A DNA stretch of 43,932 nucleotides, taken from contig JAUWVE010000001.1 in assembly GCA_030617565.1 (NCBI GenBank), positions 1 through 43,932 of the forward strand, given 5' to 3'. The position numbers were made by a program, and so were the translations under genes. This stretch comes from Gammaproteobacteria bacterium (GTDB lineage Bacteria; Pseudomonadota; Gammaproteobacteria; BMS3Bbin11). The notes below the pieces were generated by a model. That model saw only the letters and a list, made by a program, of their open reading frames with translations. It was not told where the DNA came from and made no database searches. Each line of letters begins with the position of its first letter. Position 1 is the first letter of the stretch. Shown piece after piece: positions 17,470-25,711 of this stretch.

Positions 17470-20277
17470 ATGAAAAGATCGGGGAGTTTGTTCCGCAGTA
17501 AAGTTGCGCGGAGAGTTTTTACACTTTTCATGATATCTTCCCTGATCCCCGTGCTGATCCTGGCTGTTTTATCTATATACCATGTCAGGTCCATCTCCAC
17601 CGAGCAGATAGCAAGTCGCCTTAAGCAAGACGCCAAATACTATGGCCTGTCCTTATATGACCGGCTTCAGATCATTGATGAGGAACTTTTGTTCCATGCC
17701 TCAATGCTGGATACCAGGGGCACATTCCCGGTTGCCACTGCCAGGAATTCCGAACATCTATCTGATTGGTATTTACACCAAAACGGCGATATCCAAACAA
17801 AGGCAGGAGGGGATGTTTCAGCAGTACCGGTATTTGATGGCGGGGCAATGGCGCATCTGAAGAAAGGCCAATCGGTACTTTCTGTAATCAATCAGCAATC
17901 TGAAAATCCCACTCTATTTATGTCACGGATAGTCAATTTAGAAGAAAAAGACCCGCGTATTCTTACTGCAAAAATTCTCAATAGCTATTTTTGGGGAGGG
18001 CAGGAGAGATTTAGTGATGATATATCTGCCTGTGTACTAAATGCTTCTTACAATTATATCCATTGTTCGAGCAGTGATGATTATCCTGCAGGTAATTCAC
18101 TTCTCCTGCAGGACAGATTAACGGCAGACTCTGTTGAAGATTTTATAAATAGCAAAGATATGCTTATGGGGCGATGGGTGCTTTTCCTGCAGCCAAATTA
18201 CTATACAAAAAAATGGAACATTTTATTATTTCAAAATCGAGAGATTGCATTTACCCCACTAAAACAGTTTTCAGGTATATACGTGATTGTAATTATTTTG
18301 GTTATATTGATCGTTGCCCTGTTTACTATATATTTAATCAGAAGAAATACTGTTCCCCTGGAAGCACTGATGAAAGGGATACGTGAGATATCGCAAAATA
18401 AATTTAACGAAAAAGTAGCAGTTGATAGCCATGATGAATACAGAGAGGTGGCAGATGCGTTTAATAGCATGAGCGCGCGAATTGGCAATCAAATAAACAG
18501 GCTGAAAACCCAGGCACACGTTGACCAACTAATTCTCTCCAGGCCCAGTGTCGAAAATATCGTTGATATCTCCAACGACGGAATCAGACGATTGTTATCA
18601 TGCGACTGGCAGGGACTGGCGTTGCAGGAAGATGCTCATTCCGGTGTTTTTCATTTAACAGGCGTAAAAAATACCGATGGCGAGGAGAATGCCTCCAGAT
18701 ACCTTACATTTGATAGAGATTTGATTGAATTGGCCCTGCAGGGGGAGTCTATATTGTTGACCGCTTCCCGTGATCATGCTTGCCGTCAGTTTCGTCAACT
18801 AAATATACCTGATTACAACTATTTCCTTTTACTGCCTGTTGTCAACGTGGATACGCTATTTGGTCTATTTATTCTTGGCTATAAGGCTAAACCTCCACAG
18901 GATGATATTGAGCACGGCATGGAATTCAGTAACCGTATAGCCGTCGCTTTTGCTAATGCTGCATGGGAAGAAAAATTATATAACCAGGCAAGATACGATT
19001 TATTGACGGCCCTGCCAAACAGGGCTTCTCTGGAAGAAAGGCTGGAGCAGGAAATAAGCCATGTCTCGCGCGTCGGTGGATGTGTAGCCGTCCTTTTTCT
19101 TGATCTTGATCGGTTCAAGAATATCAATGATTCACTTGGGCATGAATTTGGTGACGCGGTCCTGAAAGAAATGTCCAGCCGTTTTCGCCATGGGCTCAGA
19201 GAGGAAGATACTGTTGCAAGACTTGGCGGAGATGAATTTGTCATTATGTTACGCAGTCTCAAAAACTCTGATATGGCTGTTACTACCGCTTCTACGGTAG
19301 CAGAAAAAATAATCCGCATCATCGCCATGCCGGTTCTTTTAGATGAGCATGAGATCAGGATGACTACCAGTATTGGAATATCGATTTATCCCACCGATGC
19401 GCACGATATTAATACCTTGCTACGAAATGCGGATTCCGCCATGTACCATGCCAAGGATATGGGTCGGGGTAATTTTCAGTTTTATTCTGAGGAGTTAAAC
19501 GCAGCCGCAAATTCTCGGCTGGAGATGGAAACCAAGCTGCATCGGGCGATCGAGCAGGATGAATTTGAGCTTTATTACCAACCAAAAATTGATGCCAGGA
19601 CGCAGACTGTTATCAGCTGTGAAGCGCTGATTCGCTGGAGGGATGAGAATGGTTCCGCGATAGCACCCGCACAATTTATATCGGTTGCTGAGGATATTGG
19701 CCTGACGACTGTGATCGGTGAATGGGCATTGAAGGTAGCATGTAAGCAAGCCAGAGAATGGATGCTGCCGATATCGGTCAATATCTCCGCAAAACATTTT
19801 CATCATGGCAACCTTATTGATCATGTGAGAGCTGCTCTTGATGAAGCAAGCCTGGATCCAAAATACCTGGAAATTGAAATTACTGAGACCACAACTATGC
19901 AGAATCTGGAAAAAACGGTTGCCGTTTTAACAGCATTAAAAGAGGTTGGTGTGAAAATCAGTATTGATGATTTTGGCACGGGTTACTCATCACTCAATTA
20001 CCTCAAGCATTTCCCGGTAGATACATTGAAAATTGATCGCATATTTATCAAAAATATCCTGCTGTTTGAGAAAGACCTGGCCATTGTAAAATCAACGGTG
20101 GGTTTGGCGCACAACCTGGGATTAAGTGTCGTTGCAGAAGGCGTGGAGCTTGAGGAACAAAGAAACACTCTGGAGGAACTTGGATGTGATGAATTACAGG
20201 GCTTCCTCTATAGCCAGGCACTGCCAGCTGGAGAATTCCTGCAGTTTCTCAGGCATGGTATCAGCACCGGAAAATGA
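17470..20277 (+). CDS. Membrane-bound GGDEF-EAL cyclic-di-GMP enzyme
   Basis: The 935-residue protein has a transmembrane helix near residues 14-39, a periplasmic sensor region to about 265, a second helix at about 266-291, HAMP (PLEALMKGIREISQNKF onward), a GAF-like region (about 350-495), GGDEF and EAL domains. The diguanylate cyclase signature is intact (GGDEF at 586-590), with an RxxD inhibitory site (REED) five residues before it. The phosphodiesterase side is also intact by motif: EAL at 718-720, NISAKHF, the ITET metal segment, DDFGTGYSSL, KIDR and VAEGVE. The sequence therefore predicts both synthesis and degradation of c-di-GMP, with one activity perhaps dominant. The signal sensed is unknown. 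It is paired with the upstream pseudopilin. Confidence 0.94.
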   Translation: MKRSGSLFRSKVARRVFTLFMISSLIPVLILAVLSIYHVRSISTEQIASRLKQDAKYYGLSLYDRLQIIDEELLFHASMLDTRGTFPVATARNSEHLSDWYLHQNGDIQTKAGGDVSAVPVFDGGAMAHLKKGQSVLSVINQQSENPTLFMSRIVNLEEKDPRILTAKILNSYFWGGQERFSDDISACVLNASYNYIHCSSSDDYPAGNSLLLQDRLTADSVEDFINSKDMLMGRWVLFLQPNYYTKKWNILLFQNREIAFTPLKQFSGIYVIVIILVILIVALFTIYLIRRNTVPLEALMKGIREISQNKFNEKVAVDSHDEYREVADAFNSMSARIGNQINRLKTQAHVDQLILSRPSVENIVDISNDGIRRLLSCDWQGLALQEDAHSGVFHLTGVKNTDGEENASRYLTFDRDLIELALQGESILLTASRDHACRQFRQLNIPDYNYFLLLPVVNVDTLFGLFILGYKAKPPQDDIEHGMEFSNRIAVAFANAAWEEKLYNQARYDLLTALPNRASLEERLEQEISHVSRVGGCVAVLFLDLDRFKNINDSLGHEFGDAVLKEMSSRFRHGLREEDTVARLGGDEFVIMLRSLKNSDMAVTTASTVAEKIIRIIAMPVLLDEHEIRMTTSIGISIYPTDAHDINTLLRNADSAMYHAKDMGRGNFQFYSEELNAAANSRLEMETKLHRAIEQDEFELYYQPKIDARTQTVISCEALIRWRDENGSAIAPAQFISVAEDIGLTTVIGEWALKVACKQAREWMLPISVNISAKHFHHGNLIDHVRAALDEASLDPKYLEIEITETTTMQNLEKTVAVLTALKEVGVKISIDDFGTGYSSLNYLKHFPVDTLKIDRIFIKNILLFEKDLAIVKSTVGLAHNLGLSVVAEGVELEEQRNTLEELGCDELQGFLYSQALPAGEFLQFLRHGISTGK

Positions 20278-20333
20278 AACTGTAGTGCTATTTTCAATCC
20301 TCAGCTTTATATAGAAGTTCAGGCTTTTAATAT

Positions 20334-20383
20334 ACTGATTCAAAATCGCCAGGTCGGTGGTTCAATTCCGCCTCTCGGTCCCA
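20334..20383 (+). pseudogene. Degenerate 3' half of a tRNA, related to tRNA-Thr
   Basis: Fifty bases align without gaps to the 3' 50 bases of tRNA-Thr(CGT) at 16700-16749, about 36 identical by eye. Both start ACTGATTC and end CCA. The T arm (GGTGG-TTCAATT-CCGCC) still pairs, but the anticodon stem is broken and no 5' half is present, so it is not a working tRNA. It may be an old attachment-site duplication or a decayed tRNA. Confidence 0.65.
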
Positions 20384-20395
20384 TTCAATACATAT

Positions 20396-20553
20396 GGGTA
20401 TCTCTATCAATCCATGAATATTCATCTTGCATCCAAAATCGTCCATCTCAGTGTTAAGAATCTTCGCAATAGCTAGCTATTACGTGCGATCCTTGCCTTG
20501 ATATGAATAATTTTGCATGCAATCTGATCTATCCAGAATTAATAGAGGTGCCC
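20396..20553. mobile_element. 158-bp MITE-like element, copy 2
   Basis: Same length and order as the copy at 10439-10596 (about 90 percent identical by eye). The right end GAATTAATAGAGGTGCCC is unchanged; the left end has drifted to GGGTATCTCTATCAAT. ATAT flanks both sides and could be a target duplication. It lies 12 bases after the tRNA fragment. The rest of the gap between the GGDEF-EAL gene and the next gene (20278-20333 and 20554-20677) shows nothing recognisable. Confidence 0.85.
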
Positions 20554-20677
20554 ATATCTTTTCCTTATATCCCAATGTGAGCCAAGTAGTTGGCGGGTAA
20601 TGTCAATTAATATTTCTTGTGATGGTTGATAATCTGAATTCAGAAGCAATAATCAAAAAAAATCTGGAGACAGCTGA

Positions 20678-20980
20678 ATGGCTAATATTTCAAGACTTGG
20701 AAGCAGGCAGCATAGTAATGCTTCGCAGCATGTAGACAATACACCGAGATGTCCGGTTTGCGGTGGCAAGAAGTACACGCTTGCTGCCACCAGAAAGGTA
20801 AGCCACATGTCTATAGTTTATGAAAGACAGGATTGTCACGCATGTGTTGGTGAAAACAAATCTTTTCCTGTTGAGCAAACAAATAAGTCGCCGCGTGGTG
20901 GCAAGAAAATGCTAAGCGGAACCGGTTACCTGAGAAATAAAAAACGCCGCAGGAAAGATGAAAGTGAGGGGGACTCCTAG
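20678..20980 (+). CDS. Small zinc-ribbon-like hypothetical protein
   Basis: I do not recognise this 100-residue protein. It has two CxxC pairs (Cys25/Cys28 in CPVCGG and Cys53/Cys56 in CHAC) about 24 residues apart, which suggests a zinc ribbon. The C-terminal third is strongly basic (RNKKRRRK) with a short acidic tail (DESEGDS), so nucleic-acid binding is possible. CTGGAG upstream of the ATG at 20678 supports the start. It is convergent with the DUF4124-type gene and a GC-rich hairpin overlaps its end. Length, Shine-Dalgarno and Cys spacing favour a real gene. Confidence 0.6.
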   Translation: MANISRLGSRQHSNASQHVDNTPRCPVCGGKKYTLAATRKVSHMSIVYERQDCHACVGENKSFPVEQTNKSPRGGKKMLSGTGYLRNKKRRRKDESEGDS

Positions 20981-20989
20981 GGAGCCCCC
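20968..20989. terminator. GC-rich hairpin between convergent genes
   Basis: GGGGG-A-CTCC, a TAG loop and GGAG-CCCCC form a strong stem with a one-base bulge, spanning the stop region of the small zinc-ribbon-like gene. The next gene on the reverse strand ends 6 bases away. No T run follows on either strand, so it is a weak candidate as a classical rho-independent terminator. Confidence 0.4.
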
Positions 20990-20994
20990 CCAAG

Positions 20995-21450
20995 TCATTT
21001 AAGGCTGAAGGGTTCATTTTCTTCGGCGGGTGCTTTTGATGGTTTGCTGCGCTTCAACTTGATTGATGCCCGGTTTCTTTCTAATTCACGTGATTGACGT
21101 TTTTTCGCTTTGCTTTGCTCTAATTCCCTGTTTTTTTTGTCAATAGATTTCAAATAGTCGTCCAGTCTTTTTTCTGCGGCTCTAGCCCGTGATTTCTCAC
21201 GTTTTTCGATCTGTCTGACTTCTTTATACAGAGCAGAATTTCTCTTCATGGCCTCTTCATAGGCAGATTCATCAAAATTACTATGAACCTCGATACGCTG
21301 TTTTATCCTGGCGCTGGATGGTGGCGGTTGATCCCCATAGTGTATCTGTCCTGAAGCATCAGTCCATTTCTGGATGCTGTCAGAAAAAGCGGGATTACTG
21401 CCAAGTAGAAATAAAAATAGTGGAAATAAAAATAGTGTTGTTTTTCTCAT
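20995..21450 (-). CDS. DUF4124-type exported protein with a charged coil
   Basis: A 151-residue protein starting at ATG 21450 (MRKTTLFLFPLFLFLLG), preceded on its strand by GGAGGG. Longer in-frame extensions are rejected because this start begins a clear signal peptide (cleavage near NPAFS). The mature start, IQKWTDASGQIHYGDQPPP, is the DUF4124 pattern (W-D-G---YGDxPP), common in gammaproteobacterial envelope proteins. Residues 60-150 are almost all Lys, Arg, Glu and Ser and should form a charged helix or coiled coil. No specific function is known. It lies 88 bases downstream of the HIT-like gene on the same strand. Confidence 0.75.
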   Translation of the reverse strand: MRKTTLFLFPLFLFLLGSNPAFSDSIQKWTDASGQIHYGDQPPPSSARIKQRIEVHSNFDESAYEEAMKRNSALYKEVRQIEKREKSRARAAEKRLDDYLKSIDKKNRELEQSKAKKRQSRELERNRASIKLKRSKPSKAPAEENEPFSLK

Positions 21451-21538
21451 TCCGTTCCCTCCATGGATAGTGGTATGAGTATGTATCAGCCTGTAAGCCA
21501 GAAATATGGCATTACTAGTACAAGACACCCTGATTATG

Positions 21539-22576
21539 TTACGGGTATTTCAATAGGGCAAGAGCCTTGTATATTGTGTCATTATCAAGTTTCAGAAAAT
21601 CTTCTTTGTTGAATGTTATTATGCCACCGCACAGTTCATACCAGGCAAGGTTTTCGCTCCATTCCGGAGCATCAAAACTTCCCTGGTATTTTCTTGGTAG
21701 ACAAATAATCCTCTGCGGCAGATATATAAGATCGTAAGTGATGTTTTTCTGATGAAGCTCAGCGATGGTCTGCCAGGAATCTGCACTGTGTTCGAATACC
21801 AGGCAGGATATCGGAAAGACCTGTTTGCCGCCATTATGCAGCCAGTGCTTATCTAGCACAGGAAGCGGCTGCTGACGGGTAAAGGTCTGGAAATGCAGGT
21901 GATTAATTGATGCCCCTGCTCCATATCCATTATAGGCGATAGCTATGTCGGGGATGCTTTTACCAATTTCTCTGCATAGCCTGCTGATAAAGTTGTGCAT
22001 ATCAGAATTCAAAAATTGGGGAAGATTTTTTTTTGCCTCAGGTACAAGAAGGCCATGCAGGGATGCGAACGGGAATTTATTGTAAAGCAACTTTATGGCC
22101 ACACCCTCGATATCACCGGCCCAGAAAACTTCCTTGTTGAGAAAAGGCTTGTTGAAATGGAATGCATTGTCGTTAAATTCCTGCAACAGGGTGGAAATTA
22201 CAGCTCCTGACATCCTTTGCGGTCGTAATGATCGCAGTTGATTAAACTGCAGTTCCCAGTCTTTGGTCTGTCGAAATTCAGTTGTATTCAGATTGTTGAA
22301 ACCGATGGCGATGAGTTTTAGGAAAACCAGTATGTCATCGGGGGCATCATTGGAGTGCTTGCCCTGCCTGAGTTTGTTTGAGTATTGCTGGCTTAGTATC
22401 TCAAATTTATCCTGCAGTCGATCCTTCAGCAGCAGAAAAATATGTTCATCAAATATTGCATTGGCCAGTACCAGTATAAATGTCCCAAGTGATTCTTCTT
22501 TCAACTGGCGCACTAAACCCTCCTCAAATGCGTCTCGCAGTGAGTCAGGTGATGAAAAAATATCGGGTAAATTCAT
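21539..22576 (-). CDS. HIT/GalT-superfamily protein resembling GDP-hexose phosphorylases
   Basis: The 345-residue protein has NHLHFQ with His226, His228 and Gln230, the active-site pattern of the HIT/GalT nucleotidyl-transferase superfamily. The surrounding IAYNGYGAGASINHLHFQ and the earlier FASLHGLLVPE resemble GDP-L-galactose / GDP-D-glucose phosphorylases (VTC2, GDPGP1) more than classical GalT or Ap4A phosphorylase. That would mean phosphorolysis of a nucleotide sugar in the cytoplasm. Substrate and pathway are not shown by the context: queD is divergent upstream and a DUF4124-type gene is downstream. The ATG at 22576 gives MNLPDIFSS. I am fairly sure of the superfamily and unsure of the substrate. 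Confidence 0.6.
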   Translation of the reverse strand: MNLPDIFSSPDSLRDAFEEGLVRQLKEESLGTFILVLANAIFDEHIFLLLKDRLQDKFEILSQQYSNKLRQGKHSNDAPDDILVFLKLIAIGFNNLNTTEFRQTKDWELQFNQLRSLRPQRMSGAVISTLLQEFNDNAFHFNKPFLNKEVFWAGDIEGVAIKLLYNKFPFASLHGLLVPEAKKNLPQFLNSDMHNFISRLCREIGKSIPDIAIAYNGYGAGASINHLHFQTFTRQQPLPVLDKHWLHNGGKQVFPISCLVFEHSADSWQTIAELHQKNITYDLIYLPQRIICLPRKYQGSFDAPEWSENLAWYELCGGIITFNKEDFLKLDNDTIYKALALLKYP

Positions 22577-22653
22577 AGGTGCGGTATTGTGTCATAACAC
22601 GATCATGAGTACAGAGCTTCATTAATATCACATGATATAATATGGCAACCCCT

Positions 22654-22681
22654 GATTAATTCTGCTCGAGCAGCATTAATC
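22654..22681. promoter_or_regulatory. 28-base near-perfect palindrome between divergent genes
   Basis: GATTAAT-T-CTGCTC and GAGCAG-C-ATTAATC are reverse complements except for one pair. The palindrome sits in the 149-base divergent region between the HIT-like gene and queD, just downstream of a TATAAT at 22636-22641. It could be an operator for a dimeric regulator or a leader hairpin of queD; the sequence alone does not decide. Confidence 0.5.
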
Positions 22682-22725
22682 ACAGGTTCCTGAGTACATT
22701 GAGTGGGTTGATTCCTGGAGTCAGT

Positions 22726-23097
22726 ATGGAAATATATAAAAAATTCAGTATAGAAGCCGCACATCGGCTGACAAATCTGCCTGCAGAGCACAAATGCTCG
22801 CGACTGCATGGTCATTCTTTTGAGGTAGAACTGCGGGTCAGCGGGGAAGTAGATGAGGACTATGGCTGGGTGCAGGATTTTGCTGAAATCAAGCAGGTTT
22901 TCAAACCGATTTATGAACAGCTGGATCATCACTATTTAAATGAGGTCGATGGACTTGGCAACCCCACTAGTGAAAACCTTGCGAAGTGGATCTGGCAGAA
23001 GCTAAAGCCCGGTCTTCCTTTATTATCTACCGTAATAGTAAGAGAGACCTGTACCGCAGGCTGTATTTACCAGGGGCCTGACAGTCATGACGCTTAA
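22726..23097 (+). CDS. queD: 6-carboxy-tetrahydropterin synthase
   Basis: Early enzyme of queuosine (7-deazaguanine) synthesis, converting dihydroneopterin triphosphate to 6-carboxy-tetrahydropterin. The 123-residue product has zinc ligands His13 (AAHRL), His28 and His30 (LHGHSF), the nucleophile Cys24 in KCSRLHGH, and LDHHYLNE with NPTSENLA in the second half. Length and motifs favour QueD over eukaryotic-type PTPS. The start at ATG 22726 has GGAG 5 bases upstream and is preferred to an upstream TTG. The 3' end overlaps the dppA start by 11 bases. No other queuosine gene is in the window. Confidence 0.93.
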   Translation: MEIYKKFSIEAAHRLTNLPAEHKCSRLHGHSFEVELRVSGEVDEDYGWVQDFAEIKQVFKPIYEQLDHHYLNEVDGLGNPTSENLAKWIWQKLKPGLPLLSTVIVRETCTAGCIYQGPDSHDA

Positions 23098-24685
23098 ATG
23101 ATATTCAATTGCAGCAATATTTCTGATTTTCATTGCGGGTAACTTCCAACTGGCAGCGGCCAGTACACTGGTCTATTGTTCGGAAGGAAGTCCGGAGACA
23201 TTTAACCCGCAGCTGAGCACATCAGGCACTACCTTTGATGCATCTTCCCGGCAGCTCTACAACCGACTGGTTGAATTCAAACCGGGTACGACTGAAATTG
23301 TGCCGGGTCTGGCATTACACTGGGAAATAAGCGACGATGGTCTGGCGTACACCTTTCATTTACGGGAGAAAGTCAGTTTTCATAGTACTAATTACTTCAC
23401 CCCGAGCCGGCACTTCAATGCCGATGATGTGCTGTACAGTTTCAACCGCCAACGGGATAGAACATCTCCCTGGTATAAGGTTTCCGGTGGCGTCTACAAA
23501 TATTATAACGACATGGGTTTTAATAGCCTGATCAGGGATGTGATCAAGCTCGACGACTACCGTATCAAGATCGTTCTCAATAATCCTGATAGTCCTTTCC
23601 TTTCCAATATGGCAATGGATTTTGCTTCAATTTTATCAAAGGAATATGCAGATTCCGTAATGCAGGCAGGCACTCCTGAAAAACTTGATGTGAAGCCGAT
23701 TGGCACCGGTCCTTTCATGTTCGTTAAATATGAAAAAGATGCCTTTATCCGCTACCAGGCACACCCGCGCTACTGGAGAGGCAGGGAAACACTCGATAAA
23801 CTGGTTTTTGCAATTACTGTCGACCCATCGGTGCGTTATGCACGATTAAGGGCAGGGGAATGCCAGGTGATGGCTTATCCATTACCGACAGATATCAAGT
23901 CGATGAAAAAAAACCCGGCTATCAATGTGGACGAGCAGCCTGGTCTCAATACAGCGTATTGGTCATTTAATATAAGAAAAGCTCCATTTGACCAGCTGCG
24001 TGTCAGGCAGGCAATGAATTATGCGATCAACCGGCAGGCTATACTGGATGTTATTTATCAGGGAACCGGAAAAATTGCCGATTCTATTCTTCCACCTGCC
24101 ATCTGGTCATGGAAAGCACCTGACAATGTCTATGTTTATAATCCGGATCGAGCGAAAAAGCTATTGGCCGAGGCAGGCGTTGCCGGAGACCTGGAAATTG
24201 ATATCTGGGCTATGCCTGTACAGCGGCCCTACAACCCGAATGCGCGGAAGATGGCTGAATTGATTCAGCAGGATTTATCAAAAGTAGGCATCAAGGCAAA
24301 TATTGTTACCTATGAATGGGGAACTTATCTGAAAAAGTCCCGCGAGGGTGAGCACCAGACTATACTGCTCGGCTGGACCGGCGACAATGGCGACCCGGAT
24401 AACTTTTTTTCACCTTTGTTAAGCTGTGCTGCAGCGGAGACCGGAAATAACAGGTCCTTCTGGTGTAACAGGGAGTTTGATGATTTGATAGCTTTGGCAC
24501 GCATAGAGCAGGACCAGGCAAAAAGAAAAAAATTATACAGGCTTGCTGAAGTAATTTTCAAGCAGGAGGCGCCCTGGGTGACGATAGCTCATGCAGTCCG
24601 ATATCAACCTTATCTGAAAAATGTCGAGGGCCTGAAGATAGATCCATTCGGAGGCATATATTTTTCAGGGGTTAGACTGAAGTAG
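23087..24685 (+). CDS. dppA: Dipeptide ABC transporter substrate-binding protein with an in-frame TGA at codon 5
   Basis: Periplasmic peptide-binding protein of a DppABCDF system. The body resembles E. coli DppA closely from TLVYCSEGSPE and FNPQLSTSGTTFDASS through GTTEIVPGLA to the C-terminus, and the total length (533 codons) matches. The expected start is ATG 23087, with AGGGG 9 bases upstream and overlap with queD. It reads M-T-L-K, then TGA at 23099-23101, then a fine signal peptide core (YSIAAIFLIFIAG ... QLAAA). No ATG, GTG or TTG occurs in frame between the TGA and GTG 23300, which would remove the signal peptide and about 40 conserved mature residues. So this is a recent nonsense mutation, a sequence error, readthrough, or a non-standard start. 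The rest of the frame is clean. Confidence 0.85.
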
Positions 24686-24700
24686 GTCCTTCACATTTAT

Positions 24701-25711
24701 ATGCCTCAGCTACTGCTGCGTCGACTGCTGCTGATTGTTCCAGGTTTTCTAGGTATAACCGCACTGACTTTTTTTCTTATCCGTCTGGCGCCGGGTGATC
24801 CAATACTTCTGCTGGCAGGGGAACATGGCGTATCTGCAGAACGCTATGAGGAATTGCAGCACCAGTTTGGCTTTGACCGGCCCCTGTTCATCCAGTTTAC
24901 TGATTACCTGTGGCAGCTGCTCAATGGTAATCTCGGCACTTCGGTAGTGACACAGACTCCAGTGCTGGAAGAGTTTGGAAATCTGTTTCCCGCCACCCTG
25001 GAACTGGCAGTCATTGCCATGATTATTGCCACCATTATCGCTATACCTGCCGGAGTGCTGGCAGCGGTAAAACGCAACACAGTTATTGATCACAGCATTA
25101 CTGCTGTTTCACTGGTCGGCTACTCCATGCCGATATTCTGGTGGGCCCTGTTACTAATCCTCTTATTCTCGGTCAATCTGGGATGGATGCCTGTAGCGGG
25201 ACGCCTTAATTTCATCTACGACATACAATCAGTTACCGGGTTTATGCTGATAGACACCCTGTTGGCAGGCGATCAGGATGCCTTTTTTGATGCACTGCAT
25301 CACCTGGTTTTGCCGGCTATCGTTCTTGCCACTATACCGCTTGCAGTGATCACGCGCATGACCCGGTCTTCCATGCTGGAGGTGCTGAAACAGGACTATA
25401 TTCGTACCGCTAGAGCAAAAGGACTATCAGAATTCTCAGTAATATTTAAGCATGCCCTGAGAAATGCGTTAATCCCGGTGATTACTGTTATTGGTCTGCA
25501 AATCAGTATTTTAATGACCGGGGCAATACTCACCGAAACTATTTTCTCCTGGCCGGGCATCGGTAAATGGATACTGGAGGCAGTCTATAGACGAGACTAT
25601 CCTGTCGTGCAGGGCGGGGTGCTGTTGATAGCAGGGCTGGTCATATTGGTGAACACAGCTGTTGATCTGCTTTATGTTGTGATCAACCCAGCTTTAAGAC
25701 AGCCAAAATGA
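24701..25711 (+). CDS. dppB: Dipeptide ABC transporter permease DppB
   Basis: Inner-membrane permease of the dipeptide importer. The 336-residue protein has six hydrophobic segments. Stretches such as GYSMPIFWWALLLIL, TGFMLIDT, IPLAVITRMTRSSMLEVL and DYIRTARAKGL correspond almost word for word to E. coli DppB (339 residues); the last contains the EAA-loop that contacts the ATPases. ILTETIFSWPGIGKW is also typical. It lies 15 bases behind dppA and its stop overlaps the dppC start (ATGA), showing coupling. The intact downstream genes suggest the dppA stop is recent or suppressed. Confidence 0.95.
   Translation: MPQLLLRRLLLIVPGFLGITALTFFLIRLAPGDPILLLAGEHGVSAERYEELQHQFGFDRPLFIQFTDYLWQLLNGNLGTSVVTQTPVLEEFGNLFPATLELAVIAMIIATIIAIPAGVLAAVKRNTVIDHSITAVSLVGYSMPIFWWALLLILLFSVNLGWMPVAGRLNFIYDIQSVTGFMLIDTLLAGDQDAFFDALHHLVLPAIVLATIPLAVITRMTRSSMLEVLKQDYIRTARAKGLSEFSVIFKHALRNALIPVITVIGLQISILMTGAILTETIFSWPGIGKWILEAVYRRDYPVVQGGVLLIAGLVILVNTAVDLLYVVINPALRQPK

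Noticed and set aside
18879..19328. 149-codon reverse-strand frame inside the GGDEF-EAL gene
   Set aside because: Antisense to the conserved GGDEF domain.
20334..20383. A functional tRNA
   Set aside because: No 5' half, and the anticodon stem pairs at only about three of five positions.
22577..22725. PreQ1 riboswitch upstream of queD
   Set aside because: The short stem plus A-rich tail of preQ1-I is not present; only a palindrome is seen.
23098..23142. Reinitiation at ATG 23098, which overlaps the dppA TGA
   Set aside because: It is in the wrong frame and stops after about 14 codons.
23300..24685. GTG 23300 as the true start of dppA
   Set aside because: It removes the signal peptide and the conserved TLVYCSEGSPE region that the same frame encodes just upstream; no Shine-Dalgarno stands before it.
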